Positions 45,349 to 53,941 of a stretch of DNA of 64,000 nt are shown here, piece after piece. Position numbers and translations under genes: made by a program. This stretch comes from Microvirga terrestris. GTDB taxonomy: Bacteria; Pseudomonadota; Alphaproteobacteria; Rhizobiales; Beijerinckiaceae. The notes under the pieces are model-generated. The model was not told the origin of the DNA, ran no database searches, and worked only from the letters and a program-made list of their open reading frames with translations. The first letter of the stretch is position 1. Every line of letters starts with the position of its first letter. The stretch covers positions 310,001 to 374,000 of the forward strand of contig NZ_JADQDN010000003.1 in the NCBI RefSeq assembly GCF_015694425.1, written 5' to 3'.

Positions 45349-47370
45349 ATGAAACTCTTCATTCACCAACTCATCATTTGGCCAGAAGATCCGAACCATC
45401 TGCCGCGGGTCGTCGCGTTTGATCCGGAGAAGGTCAGCGTTATCAGCGGCTGGAGCGCAACAGGTAAGTCGTCGATAATCGCTATTATCGATTATGTGCT
45501 AGGTGCCGGCACATGCACTATCCCCGTTGGTGAAATCCGAGACTATGCCTCTTGGTATGGCCTACTGATGGAGACTGATACAGGCTTGATAAGAGTAGCT
45601 AGGAAGAAGCCGGAGGGGCGACAATTGTCCAATGCTTTCTGGATGCAGCAAGGCGCTGACGTAGAAAGCCCATTACCTATTTTACCCACTGCCAACACCA
45701 GTGCGGAACGCTTCAAACTAGCTATGGATGCCCTCTCCGGATTATCCAATCTTCGTTTGAACCCCGAAGAAGGTAACGGCTTCAACGAGCGCGCATCATT
45801 CCGCGACATGGCTGCGTTCAATTTTCTGCCACAACACATAGTGGCAAACCCATATACAATGTTTTTCAAAGCTGACTCATCAGAGCATAGAGAGAAGTTA
45901 CAGAACGTACTACCCCTTGCTCTCGGCATCATCACCAACGAAGACTTGATGCGCAGTCATCGGCTATACCTACTGCGTAGCGAGTTAAGGAAGCTTGAGA
46001 CGGAGTTGCGCACTCGTCGGAATGGAATTGAGAATTGGCGCGCGAACGCCACTGGCGCATTTTATAGAGCCCAGGAGTTAAACTTAGTTCCAGCTGGTGA
46101 GCCTCCAGAGGATCTCCGCACTCTTATTAATGTATTACAGCAGGTAGTGAATTCTGGAGGACGTACAGTCGCCGCGCCTGACAGAGTTTCGACCTCAGTT
46201 CAACGTTTAGAGGATATCCGAAAACAAGAGCAAGAGCTTGATGCGGAGATCTCAGCACAGCGGCGACGCCTACGGCGCCTCAGGAGTCTTCGTCGGTCCG
46301 TTCTTGATTATGAGGATGTACTAGAGGATCAGCAGGCTCGGGTGCAGGGTGTAGGATGGTTCAGGAATATGATTGCTGCTGAGCAGTGTATACTCTGTGG
46401 TTCTGACAGTATGGTCGCTCGCCGCACACTTGAAGAATTGGAAGTTCCGATCAAGGAGCTAAGTGAGCTGAGCGCTGGCACGTCCTCAACTGAGCCGATG
46501 GTTGATAGCGAGATAGTTTCTATTCAGCGCAAGCTGCTCTCTGATGAGCGATTGTTGCTTGATCTCAGGCGTACACGTCAGGAGTTTGAAGCTACAGTGG
46601 ACGCAGAACGCGGCCTTAGCCACAGCTTGGAGAGTGTCTACCGTTTTATAGGTGGCACTGAACAAGCGCTAAAAATCATCAGCGATGTCGAAGGTGACGA
46701 CGGTCTCCAAGCACGTGCACTTATCCTTCAGAAAGAAATCGATCAGCTGCAGCGTCAATTAGACGAGAAGGGGCGCAAAGCGCGAGAGAAAGCTGTAGGA
46801 GAGGCAATTTCGAGCTATATCCTCCGCTTTGTAGACGCACTAGGGATTACCGGTGCCGTGGGCAATCCCGTCTTAGACGAACGCGAGCTGAACCTGTAGT
46901 TTGTGCGCGATGGCGCTGATAGGCCTGACTTCTTATGGCAAATTGGCAGCGGCGAGAATTGGATGGCCTATCACTTGGCGACGCTTCTGGCACTCCATGG
47001 TGTTTTCCTGAAGCGCAGTAAGCAAAATCCTGTACCAACTTTTCTGATCATTGATCAGCCGAGCCAAGTTTATTTCCCGAGCGATACTTTTGAGGCGGTC
47101 GTAGAAGGCACCACTAAGACCGGCAACCTTACACAGAGGTCTCGCTCGCGCCGTCATTTGGATGATCTTGAGAGCACCCGACAAATTTTCCGAGCATTGT
47201 CCAGGGCACAGCGAAGCTTCAAAGGACGTTTACAGATCATCGTGCTGGATCACGCCGATCACCACGCCTAGGGCGACGAGACAAATGTAACACAGATGGA
47301 GAATTGGAGGGGAAGTGAAGACTTTCTCATTCCAAGCGCTTGGCTAAACTCCCCTGGCGAGAGAAACTAG
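45349..47370 (+). pseudogene. DUF3732 (ABC-3C) SMC-like ATPase, broken by two amber codons
   Basis: The protein begins with Walker [14 protein letters not shown], continues through coiled coil (residues about 200-500, with a CxxC-like ILCGSD hinge) and reaches a TAG at 46897-46899 after ELNL. The same frame resumes with [21 protein letters not shown] (ABC signature SGENW) and Walker [16 protein letters not shown], then meets a second TAG at 47269 in the expected HA-W-GDET position and ends at 47368-47370 after ENWRGSEDFLIPSAWL. Each stop is one transition from Gln or Trp. Without readthrough the ATPase lacks signature and Walker B and is dead. Confidence 0.82.
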
Positions 47371-47697
47371 GTTTATTCGGGCAGGCAATGTAGTCCCGGT
47401 AGACATCGGAGAGGTCGGGTCTATTCATTCATCTCTCAAACGAGATTAATAGGTCCTGAGCCTAGCTCTACCCTACCTTGCAGATGAGCTTGCTTAGAAT
47501 TGGCGAGCTGTGGGTATATGCTGCCCATTAAGGCAGTGCCCTAGTATGTATTAGACACTCGACTCCGCATGGGTTGTCATACCAATGCGCTAATCCCCCT
47601 AAGATTAACCTTGGTATAATTTAGTTCGGTTTCTAACCCGATGTTGCTCATGCAAACCGTTACGTTGCTCTAAGCTAGGCTTGAAAGGATGGTTTCC
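47371..47697. other. Intergenic stretch
   Basis: About 330 AT-rich bases between the ABC-3C remnant and the repeat protein. No frame with a ribosome site is seen. Confidence 0.5.
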
Positions 47698-48036
47698 ATG
47701 AGGGTTCTGCTGTTCATCCCAATTTTACTTTTGATACCAGTATCTGCGGACGCACAGGCATGGCGCAACTGTGTACAGGGCTCAATTGGACCTGGTGGTT
47801 GTGATTCCATCGGACCGGGTGGTGGTAAATCCATAGGTCCTGGCGGAGGCCTTTCTATCGGTCCGGGGGGAGGTCGCTCTATAGGTCCGGGAGGTGGTCA
47901 TTCCATAGGTCCCGGGGGTGGACGATCTATCGGTCCTGGAGGCGGCCAATCAATCGGACCAGGGGGCGGGCGGTCGCTAACTCGAGATCGACGGTATGGG
48001 ATCAGCCCTGACGATCTTATGAACGACGACTTCTAG
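47698..48036 (+). CDS. Exported SIGPGGG-repeat protein
   Basis: A 112-residue protein: signal peptide MRVLLFIPILLLIPVSADAQ, a short linker with one Cys, then eight 8-residue repeats of the form SIGPGGGx (x is D after GGC, then K, L, R, H, R, Q, R), and a charged tail ending DDLMNDDF. The DNA repeats (47782-47973) differ mostly at wobble positions, so the peptide sequence is under selection. AAGGA lies about 8 bases before the chosen ATG. Similar glycine-rich exported repeats occur in Rhizobiales; the function is unknown. It is the last island gene before the tRNA. Confidence 0.75.
   Translation: MRVLLFIPILLLIPVSADAQAWRNCVQGSIGPGGCDSIGPGGGKSIGPGGGLSIGPGGGRSIGPGGGHSIGPGGGRSIGPGGGQSIGPGGGRSLTRDRRYGISPDDLMNDDF
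47782..47973 (+). repeat. Eight tandem 24-bp repeats encoding SIGPGGGx
   Basis: The unit is 24 bases, in frame, with wobble-position variation among copies (for example GGACCT, GGACCG, GGTCCT, GGTCCG for Gly-Pro). Confidence 0.85.
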
Positions 48037-48192
48037 ATTGCGTATCCGTAGGGGGAAGAATGGCTCAGAACTCTATTTCCCATTTTTGATAAGGCAGCTT
48101 CGCTTGTTTTGACCCAGCCTGGGCATTATTGGCTTCATTCCGAGCCATGTAACCAGGAGGTAACCGCGGCCTCACAGCGGCTCTGAAATAAT

Positions 48193-48237
48193 TGGCGATC
48201 CCGGGAAGACTCGAACTTCCGACCTTCGGTTTAGGAA
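48193..48237. repeat. Right attachment site (within tRNA-Arg)
   Basis: The 45-base segment from anticodon loop to CCA, identical to 29626-29670. Confidence 0.92.
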
Positions 48238-48269
48238 ACCGCTGCTCTGTCCTGCTGAGCTACGGGACC
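48193..48269 (-). tRNA. tRNA-Arg (anticodon CCT)
   Basis: A 77-base cloverleaf with encoded CCA: acceptor GGTCCCG/CGGGATC, D-stem GCTC/GAGC, anticodon loop TTCCTAA (CCT, reads AGG), T-stem GGAAG/CTTCC with loop TTCGAGT. The 3' half (48193-48237) is the right attachment site of the island. Confidence 0.95.
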
Positions 48270-48424
48270 GCTGGAATGGTGGGATTTAGCACGGTCTGCA
48301 GGGGCATTCCAGTGGGTTGCAAACGCGTGTTCGGAGTCAGGCGTCTCCCCTGAACGATTGCAGCTTCAAGCCGAAGGAACTCCCCACGGCCAAGCCGGTT
48401 GGTGAAGGCAATTGGAGGCACATC

Positions 48425-48637
48425 ATGGCTCAGACGCTTCGCGACTTCCTGAAACAGGTCGAGCATCTTCCCCCCGACACCTTGCTCTGCGTTGCCGAAG
48501 TGGATGAAGCCTTCGCGGCCCATGTGGCGGAGGTCGAGATCATCGAGGATGCGAAGTCTCAGAATCGGAAAGCGGAAGGAATCGAGGCGGTGGAACTCGG
48601 CAACGGTAAGGAGCGGGTTGTGGTGATCCGCTGGTAG
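48425..48637 (+). CDS. Small hypothetical protein
   Basis: A 70-residue acidic protein, MAQTLRDFLKQVEHLPPDTL onwards, with GGAGG 6 bases before the ATG. No known motif. It is the first core gene right of the island. Confidence 0.65.
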   Translation: MAQTLRDFLKQVEHLPPDTLLCVAEVDEAFAAHVAEVEIIEDAKSQNRKAEGIEAVELGNGKERVVVIRW

Positions 48638-48811
48638 CCTGAGGAGAAGAAACGGCAATCCGCATAGTGCGGCTCGTCAGCAGAGCCACGACCACGAGAA
48701 TTCAGGCCAGAGCGGGCACAAGCCGCAGTCACACGGCCCGGCCCCGAAAGAGCGCTGATCCGGCCCCGTCAAGCGTAGCCGTTTCATCCTGAACAGGTAT
48801 GATCCTGTCTC

Positions 48812-49633
48812 ATGACGGGATCGACCCTGCGGATGCTGCTGGCCCTGTGCCTCGGACCTGCACTGGCCATTGGCAGCCAGGCAGCCCTCGCACAGACGCG
48901 CCCCATGCCGCGGCCCGCGGAATGCTTGGGTGAGGCTCGCAGCGACCGGCTGCAGGGCCTGACGCCGGAGGGCGATCTCATCCTGATGTCGGGGCAGTTG
49001 GCCCGTCTGTCCGGCATCCGCTTTCCCGACGCTTCACCCCATCGCGAACACGCTCTCTCCTGGCTCAGGGCGCGCATCGGTCAAACGGCCGATGTCCTGG
49101 GGCCTGACAGACGCGACCGCTGGAATCGGATTGCCGTCCGAATCCGGTCGTCCGACGAGCCCCCAGCGCTCGACTGGGCACGTGGGTTGGTCGAGGCCGG
49201 CCTCGCCTTGGTCGATGCGGGACTCGATGGAGTTTTCTGCCAGCCCGAACTCCTCGCCCTCGAGGCCACGGCCCGCGAACGACGCCTTGGTGTTTGGGCC
49301 GATGACCGCTATAAGCCCCTTGATGCAAATCAATCCGAGCGCCTGCGCGAGCGGATCGGCAGCTTCGTGCTGGTCGAAGGCCGCGTCAGGAGCATCGGCG
49401 AGCGCAAGCAGCGCACCTATTTGAACTTCGGGGGGCTCTGGGCAGAAGATTTCACGATTATTATTCCGAAGACGACCTGGAAACAGATGTCGGATCGCGG
49501 CCTGAACGCCGAGGCGCTCAAAGGCCGGCGGATCAGGACCCGAGGCATTTTGCAGTCTTGGCAAGGCACCGCAGTTTCGATCGTCATACCGGATATGATC
49601 GAACGTCTCGAAGGCGATCATCTGCCACGATGA
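48812..49633 (+). CDS. Thermonuclease (SNase)-like exported protein
   Basis: A 273-residue protein with a signal peptide ending ALAQ. Residues about 45-165 resemble an SNase domain: LARLSGIRFPD corresponds to the RLxGIDAPE strand, and ARERRLGVWAD is the conserved C-terminal helix. The catalytic Arg/Glu/Arg set is not clearly complete, so nuclease activity is uncertain. The C-terminal 100 residues (RIGSFVLVEGRVRSIGERKQ) look like an OB-type fold. It precedes the M48 lipoprotein protease by 6 bases, suggesting co-transcription. Confidence 0.75.
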   Translation: MTGSTLRMLLALCLGPALAIGSQAALAQTRPMPRPAECLGEARSDRLQGLTPEGDLILMSGQLARLSGIRFPDASPHREHALSWLRARIGQTADVLGPDRRDRWNRIAVRIRSSDEPPALDWARGLVEAGLALVDAGLDGVFCQPELLALEATARERRLGVWADDRYKPLDANQSERLRERIGSFVLVEGRVRSIGERKQRTYLNFGGLWAEDFTIIIPKTTWKQMSDRGLNAEALKGRRIRTRGILQSWQGTAVSIVIPDMIERLEGDHLPR

Positions 49634-49639
49634 ACGAGC

Positions 49640-51061
49640 ATGATCAGAACACGTCGAACCGGTAGTTTCATCCTCGGCAGCCTCGTGCTCGCAGCCTTGC
49701 TCGCGGGCTGCACCGGCTTTGGTGGGGACGTATCGCTTCCGGCGAACGCCCCACGGGTGATCGGCCCGGATCGCGACCGGGATCATGTCCGTCTCGTCAG
49801 GGCCTTCGGCGGAGAAGGCCGTGCGCCTCAGCTCCAACAGCTCCTGACCGATGTGACGAACCGGCTCGTCATGGCCACCGACCGGCCGGACGAGGCTTTC
49901 CAGGTGACGATCCTGAACTCGCCCGCGGTCAATGCCTTCGCCCTGCCGAACGGACGCCTTTATGTGACGCGCGGCCTCCTGGCGCTCGCCAACGACACCT
50001 CCGAGGTGGCGGCGGTCCTCTCTCACGAGATTGCCCATGTCACCCTGCGCCATGCCTCCCAGCGCAGCGAGCTGCAGGCTCGCTCGGCCCTGATCGAACG
50101 GGTGGCCGAGAACGTGCTGAATGATGCCGAGGAGGCCGCTACGGCGCAGAGCCAGTCCCGCTCGACGCTGGCCAGCTTCTCGCGGGCGCAGGAGCTCGAG
50201 GCAGACCAGACCGGCGTGAAGGTTCTGGCCCGCGCCGGTTTCGATCCCTTCGGGGCGCCGCGTTTCCTGACGTCGCTCGGGCGCTCGGGCACGAGCTCCG
50301 ACAACCAGACGGGGGACCGGCTGGCCTCGCATCCGAGCACCAACGACCGCGTCTCAAGGGCCTTGCAGGCCGCGCGGCGGACGGAACTGGCCGATGCCGG
50401 CGAGACCGGACGGCTTGCCTATCTCACAGCGCTCGAGGGGCTCTCCTACGGCGACGATCCGGCCGACGGCGTCGTGAAGGGCCGCCGTTTCGTTCATTCC
50501 CGGCTCGGGGTTGCGTTCGAGGCGCCTGAGGGCTTCAGCCTTGAGAACACCTCCCAGGCTGTGCTCGGGTCCTCGGCCGACGGCGAGCGCCGCCTGCTCT
50601 TCGATGCGGCCGATACGCCGGAGGGCCAGAGCCTGGAAGACGTGCTGCGCTCGACATGGACGGACACCATCGAACCCGGCACCCTCACGCCCGGCATGGT
50701 GAACGGTCTGCCCGTGGTGACGGCCCTGTCCAACGGCAAGGAATGGACCTTCCGCCTCTCGGCCGTCCGGATCGGCAGCACGACCTACCGGCTCATCATG
50801 GCCACCCGGGGCAACAGGGGCGATCTGGAAGCGATCTTCCAGCAGACCCTGAACAGCGTCCGGCAGGTGCAGCCCGATGAGGCAAAGCGGATCAGGCCGC
50901 TGAAGCTGCAGGTCGTCACCGCCCAGCGGGGCGACACCGCGCAAATTCTTGCCGCCCGCATGCCGATCGACCGGCCGCTCGAACGCTTCCTGCTGCTCAA
51001 CGTCCTCGACAGGAACGCTCCCCTGAAAGTGGGCGAGCGCTACAAGATCGTGGTGGAGTAG
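49640..51061 (+). CDS. M48 family metalloprotease lipoprotein (BepA-like)
   Basis: A 473-residue periplasmic zinc protease. The signal sequence ends in the lipobox LLAGC; the zinc motif is LSHEIAHVTLRH (about residue 129) with the third ligand in RAQELEADQTG. A C-terminal region with LKLQVVTAQRGDTAQILAAR is LysM/BepA-like. Such enzymes degrade or chaperone misassembled outer-membrane proteins. It is convergent with the heat-shock sigma factor gene rpoH, separated by a hairpin. Confidence 0.9.
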   Translation: MIRTRRTGSFILGSLVLAALLAGCTGFGGDVSLPANAPRVIGPDRDRDHVRLVRAFGGEGRAPQLQQLLTDVTNRLVMATDRPDEAFQVTILNSPAVNAFALPNGRLYVTRGLLALANDTSEVAAVLSHEIAHVTLRHASQRSELQARSALIERVAENVLNDAEEAATAQSQSRSTLASFSRAQELEADQTGVKVLARAGFDPFGAPRFLTSLGRSGTSSDNQTGDRLASHPSTNDRVSRALQAARRTELADAGETGRLAYLTALEGLSYGDDPADGVVKGRRFVHSRLGVAFEAPEGFSLENTSQAVLGSSADGERRLLFDAADTPEGQSLEDVLRSTWTDTIEPGTLTPGMVNGLPVVTALSNGKEWTFRLSAVRIGSTTYRLIMATRGNRGDLEAIFQQTLNSVRQVQPDEAKRIRPLKLQVVTAQRGDTAQILAARMPIDRPLERFLLLNVLDRNAPLKVGERYKIVVE

Positions 51062-51089
51062 AAGCCTTCGCTCACATCCATGAAACGGC

Positions 51090-51119
51090 ATCGGCGAGGC
51101 AGTTGCCCGCCTCGCCGAT
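51090..51119. terminator. Hairpin between convergent M48 and rpoH genes
   Basis: Perfect 11-base arms ATCGGCGAGGC and GCCTCGCCGAT with an 8-base loop, no U-tract. Probably serves both genes. Confidence 0.65.
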
Positions 51120-51143
51120 CCATATTCCGGGAAATTCTGTGCC

Positions 51144-52016
51144 TCAGACAAACGCGCCGGAGGCCTGAGGGTAGCGCTCCACCAGAGCGCGCTTGAGCTT
51201 TTCGAGTGCGCGGTTCTCGATCTGGCGCACCCGCTCCTTCGAAATCCCGAGGCGGTCGCCGAGGAACTCCAGGGTTACCTGCTCGTCGTCAAGGCGACGG
51301 GCGCGCAAGATGCGCAATTCGCGTTCGTTGAGGACTTCGAGGGCCTGCTGCAGCCAGCGCACGCGGCGCTCGGTATCGATCGAGTCGCTCACGGTCTCGT
51401 CGGGCAGCGGGCTGTTGTCGACGAGGAACTCGACCCGTTCGGCGGAGTTCGATGAATCGGCATCCATAACCGGTGCGTTAAGCGAGGTATCCGGCCCTGA
51501 GAGACGGGCATCCATGAGGGCCACATCCGCCTTCGAAACACCGATGGCCTCGGCGATCTTGGCATGCACATCCGAGGAAATGCGCTCTTCCCCACCACGG
51601 GTGAGGCGGGCGCGCAGGCGGCGCAGATTGAAGAAAAGAGCCTTCTGGGCGGAACTCGTCCCGCCGCGGACGATTGACCAGTTACGAAGGATGTAATCTT
51701 GCACGGAGGCGCGGATCCACCACGTCGCATAGGTCGAGAAGCGGACTTCCCGTTCGGGCTCGAACCGAGCTGCGGCTTCAAGGAGGCCCACATGGCCTTC
51801 CTGAACCAGATCGGCCATGGGCAGGCCATAATGACGGAAACGGGCTGCCAGCGCGATGACGAGGCACATATGGGCAGCAGTCAGTTGATGAAGCGCCGCC
51901 TCATCGCGGTTCTCTTTCCAGCGCACGGCAAGAAGGTGCTCCTCTTCTCTCTCGAGAAAAGGTGCATTCATGGCAGCGCGGACGAACCGGCGGCGAACCC
52001 CTGAGATTTCTCCCAT
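51144..52016 (-). CDS. rpoH: RNA polymerase sigma-32 factor RpoH
   Basis: A 290-residue heat-shock sigma factor. Region 2 is clear (ADLVQEGHVGLLEAA, FSTYATWWIRASVQDYILRN), followed by the RpoH box QKALFFNLRRLRA, which separates it from other sigma factors. Region 4 has TLEFLGDRLGISKERVRQIE. GGGAGAG lies 6 bases before the ATG; an internal Met (MNAPFLEREEE) is a less likely start. Rhizobiales usually carry two rpoH paralogues; only one is in the window. An 11-bp terminator separates it from carD upstream. Confidence 0.95.
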   Translation of the reverse strand: MGEISGVRRRFVRAAMNAPFLEREEEHLLAVRWKENRDEAALHQLTAAHMCLVIALAARFRHYGLPMADLVQEGHVGLLEAAARFEPEREVRFSTYATWWIRASVQDYILRNWSIVRGGTSSAQKALFFNLRRLRARLTRGGEERISSDVHAKIAEAIGVSKADVALMDARLSGPDTSLNAPVMDADSSNSAERVEFLVDNSPLPDETVSDSIDTERRVRWLQQALEVLNERELRILRARRLDDEQVTLEFLGDRLGISKERVRQIENRALEKLKRALVERYPQASGAFV

Positions 52017-52130
52017 TGTGTGCTCTCCCTTGGCAGAGACACAACGAGCGAGGCTGCGAAAAGTTCACTTCCAACAGCCAAGTTCTGCAAAATAGATTCC
52101 TGCCTTCCAAAAACAAGGCTTTGGACACAA

Positions 52131-52155
52131 AAAAGCCCGGCCGACGGCCGGGCTT
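52131..52155 (-). terminator. Terminator of carD
   Basis: Read on the minus strand, 11-base arms AAGCCCGGCCG and CGGCCGGGCTT around a single central base are followed by a T-run (TTTTTTGTG). A classical intrinsic terminator 25 bases after the carD stop. Confidence 0.9.
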
Positions 52156-52179
52156 CTGAAACCTCGTGAGGTTGCGCGA

Positions 52180-52764
52180 TCAGGCGGCCTCTTCCTGCAG
52201 ATCGTCGCCTTCCGCATCGCCTTCACCCTCAGCGCCCTTCACGCGGCGCGGGGACTTGGCAAGACTCTGCTCGATGAGCTTGAGCGCCTCGGTGTCCGTG
52301 ATCTTGTTCACGGCCGCGATCTCGCGCACGATCCGGTCGAGGGCGGATTCGTAGAGTTGGCGCTCGCTGTAGGACTGCTCGGGCTGGGCCTCGGAGCGGT
52401 AGAGGTCGCGCACAACCTCGGTGACGGCGATCAGGTCGCCGGAATTGATCTTGGCCTCGTATTCCTGGGCGCGGCGCGACCACATGGTGCGCTTCACGCG
52501 GGCACGACCCGTCAGAACGTCCAGAGCCTTTTGGACCAGAGCCGGTTCGGCGAGCTTGCGCATGCCGACGCTGGAGGCTTTACCCGTGGGGACACGGAGG
52601 ACCATCTTGTCCTTGTCGAAGGAGACGACGTACAGCTCCAGTTTGAAGCCTGCGATTTCCTGCTCTTCGATGGCCGTGATGCGGCCGACACCGTGAGCGG
52701 GGTAAACAATGGCTTCACCGGACTTGAACCCAAGACGCTGGGCGGACTTCTTGGCGGTTGTCAT
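52180..52764 (-). CDS. CarD/CdnL family transcriptional regulator
   Basis: A 194-residue protein that binds RNA polymerase beta and stabilises open complexes. The N-terminal RNAP-interaction domain reads FKSGEAIVYPAHGVGRI and the C-terminal helical DNA-binding domain contains KRTMWSRRAQEYEAKINSGD. The acidic tail (EGEGDAEGDDLQEE) is longer than in many homologues. AAGGAGG precedes the ATG at 52764 by 10 bases; an upstream in-frame start at 52785 is less likely. Its place between fdxA and rpoH is common in alphaproteobacteria. Confidence 0.92.
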   Translation of the reverse strand: MTTAKKSAQRLGFKSGEAIVYPAHGVGRITAIEEQEIAGFKLELYVVSFDKDKMVLRVPTGKASSVGMRKLAEPALVQKALDVLTGRARVKRTMWSRRAQEYEAKINSGDLIAVTEVVRDLYRSEAQPEQSYSERQLYESALDRIVREIAAVNKITDTEALKLIEQSLAKSPRRVKGAEGEGDAEGDDLQEEAA

Positions 52765-53122
52765 GCGAGAGAGGCCTCCTTGCATGGTCCTCGCCTGGGC
52801 GGCGAGGGAGCTGTTGTCTCATCGGGCAGGGTCCCGATAAAACGAGGATAGGATGTGAGTGTCACGGAACTTGAGGATTCCGCTCGTCTCCCTGATATAA
52901 GCAGCGGCTACAAACGCTCATGCCCTTGACCAAGGCAGCAACGCTCCCTTAAGTCAAAGGACGCGAATCTTTGCTTCATTATGTGAACCGCCGGTCTGCA
53001 GAGACGGTGCACGGCTTGAGCGCAAGCGACGGCATTCACGGACCCTATCACAGTCCGGCCGAAAAAGCAAAAATATTTCAAAGCACAGCGTTAAGGAAGC
53101 CGGTTCGACTCAAGTCTTGAGC
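52765..53122. other. Intergenic region between fdxA and carD
   Basis: About 360 bases that should contain the carD promoter on the minus strand. A small inverted repeat ATCGGG/CCCGAT lies at about 52818-52838. No gene or recognisable RNA is seen. Confidence 0.5.
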
Positions 53123-53461
53123 TTAGTCGCCTTCGCCCGGATTGGGCGAGAAGAATGCCTCGAACTTGCCCGCCACGCCGTCGAATTCCTTCGCATCGGC
53201 GGGCGCATCCTTCTTGAGGGTGATGTTGGGCCAGCTCTTGGCCATGTCGGCATTGAGCTTCAGCCATTGCTCGAGGCCCGGCTCCGCATCCGGCTTGATC
53301 GCCTCGGCCGGGCATTCCGGCTCACAGACGCCGCAATCGATGCACTCGTCCGGGTGGATGACCAGCATGTTCTCGCCCTCGTAGAAACAATCGACGGGGC
53401 ACACCTCCACGCAGTCCATGTATTTGCACTTGATGCAATTTTCAGTGACGACGTAGGTCAT
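53123..53461 (-). CDS. fdxA: 7Fe ferredoxin FdxA
   Basis: A 112-residue ferredoxin with one [3Fe-4S] and one [4Fe-4S] cluster. The cysteine sets are [18 protein letters not shown] and [12 protein letters not shown], followed by the conserved AEAIKPD and the long C-terminal extension ending [10 protein letters not shown], as in FdxA-type proteins. The start at 53461 (MTYVVTENC) is chosen; the upstream frame extension runs through the palindromic repeats. Confidence 0.93.
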   Translation of the reverse strand: MTYVVTENCIKCKYMDCVEVCPVDCFYEGENMLVIHPDECIDCGVCEPECPAEAIKPDAEPGLEQWLKLNADMAKSWPNITLKKDAPADAKEFDGVAGKFEAFFSPNPGEGD

Positions 53462-53515
53462 GCACGGTCCTTCGGAGGTCTGTTCCAATCGAGAGAAAGG
53501 GCTGCTGCCGCACAA

Positions 53516-53627
53516 GCGCATCGTGCGGAAAAGTGGACCCGGTTTTCCAGTCCACACGATGCGCACTTCAAGGAGAGGAGCATCGGATGGACCCCAAAAG
53601 TGGTGTCCACTTTTGGGTCCGATGCTC
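53516..53627. repeat. Two adjacent intergenic palindromes
   Basis: The first (53516-53564) has arms GCGCATCGTG and CACGATGCGC with inner GGAAAA/TTTTCC. The second (53578-53627) has outer arms GAGCATCGGA and TCCGATGCTC and inner CCAAAAGTGG/CCACTTTTGG. Similar palindromes are scattered between genes in Methylobacteriaceae-like genomes. The second touches the S4 gene stop and has a degenerate copy at 7704-7753. Confidence 0.75.
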
Positions 53628-53929
53628 TAGCCGTTGTCGGGGTCGCTGACAAGCACTCCGTTGTCCTGGCTGAGGTCCAGGTAGAGCAGCCTTGCTTCCG
53701 TTGCAGGGCCCCGGCGCTGCCCAAGCCCCTCAACCCGGACCACGAGGGTGGCCCGGGCAAGCGCGACGGTCACCACATCACCGACACCCACGCCCTTGGC
53801 GGCGTTGTCGGTGCGCTGTCCGTTGAGGCGGACATAGCCGCTTGTGACCATCTTGGCGGCCAGGGTCCGGGATTTCGCGAAACGCGCGAACCACAGCCAC
53901 TTGTCGAGCCGCTGCCGGTCCTCACGCAT
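53627..53929 (-). CDS. S4-domain RNA-binding protein (Hsp15-like)
   Basis: A 100-residue protein with a single S4 domain, RLDKWLWFARFAKSRTLAAK, GYVRLNG and VGVGDVVTV. Relatives such as Hsp15 bind stalled 50S subunits. It ends in an unusual VSDPDNG tail at the edge of a palindromic repeat. It starts 12 bases after the helicase stop, so the two are co-transcribed. Confidence 0.88.
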   Translation of the reverse strand: MREDRQRLDKWLWFARFAKSRTLAAKMVTSGYVRLNGQRTDNAAKGVGVGDVVTVALARATLVVRVEGLGQRRGPATEARLLYLDLSQDNGVLVSDPDNG

Positions 53930-53941
53930 GCCGTCAGGGTC

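Larger units (their letters stand above)
29626..48237. mobile_element. Genomic island integrated in tRNA-Arg(CCT), about 18.6 kb
   Basis: A 45-base sequence at 29626-29670 is identical to the 3' half of the tRNA-Arg gene at 48193-48237, running from the anticodon loop to CCA. The intact tRNA is at the right end, so insertion kept the tRNA functional and duplicated its 3' part on the left, the usual result of tyrosine-recombinase integration. Between the copies are an integrase remnant, an AlpA-like protein, a primase-helicase, iteron-like repeats, a decayed ABC-3C system, three exported hydrolases and several orphan genes. Base composition is visibly more AT-rich than the flanks, most clearly at 29.7-35.7 kb. 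No capsid, terminase or conjugation genes are seen, so a satellite-like or other non-autonomous element is likely. Confidence 0.9.

Noticed and set aside
47782..47973. Regular repeats considered as a CRISPR array
   Set aside because: Units are contiguous, in frame and encode SIGPGGGx; there are no spacers and no cas genes.
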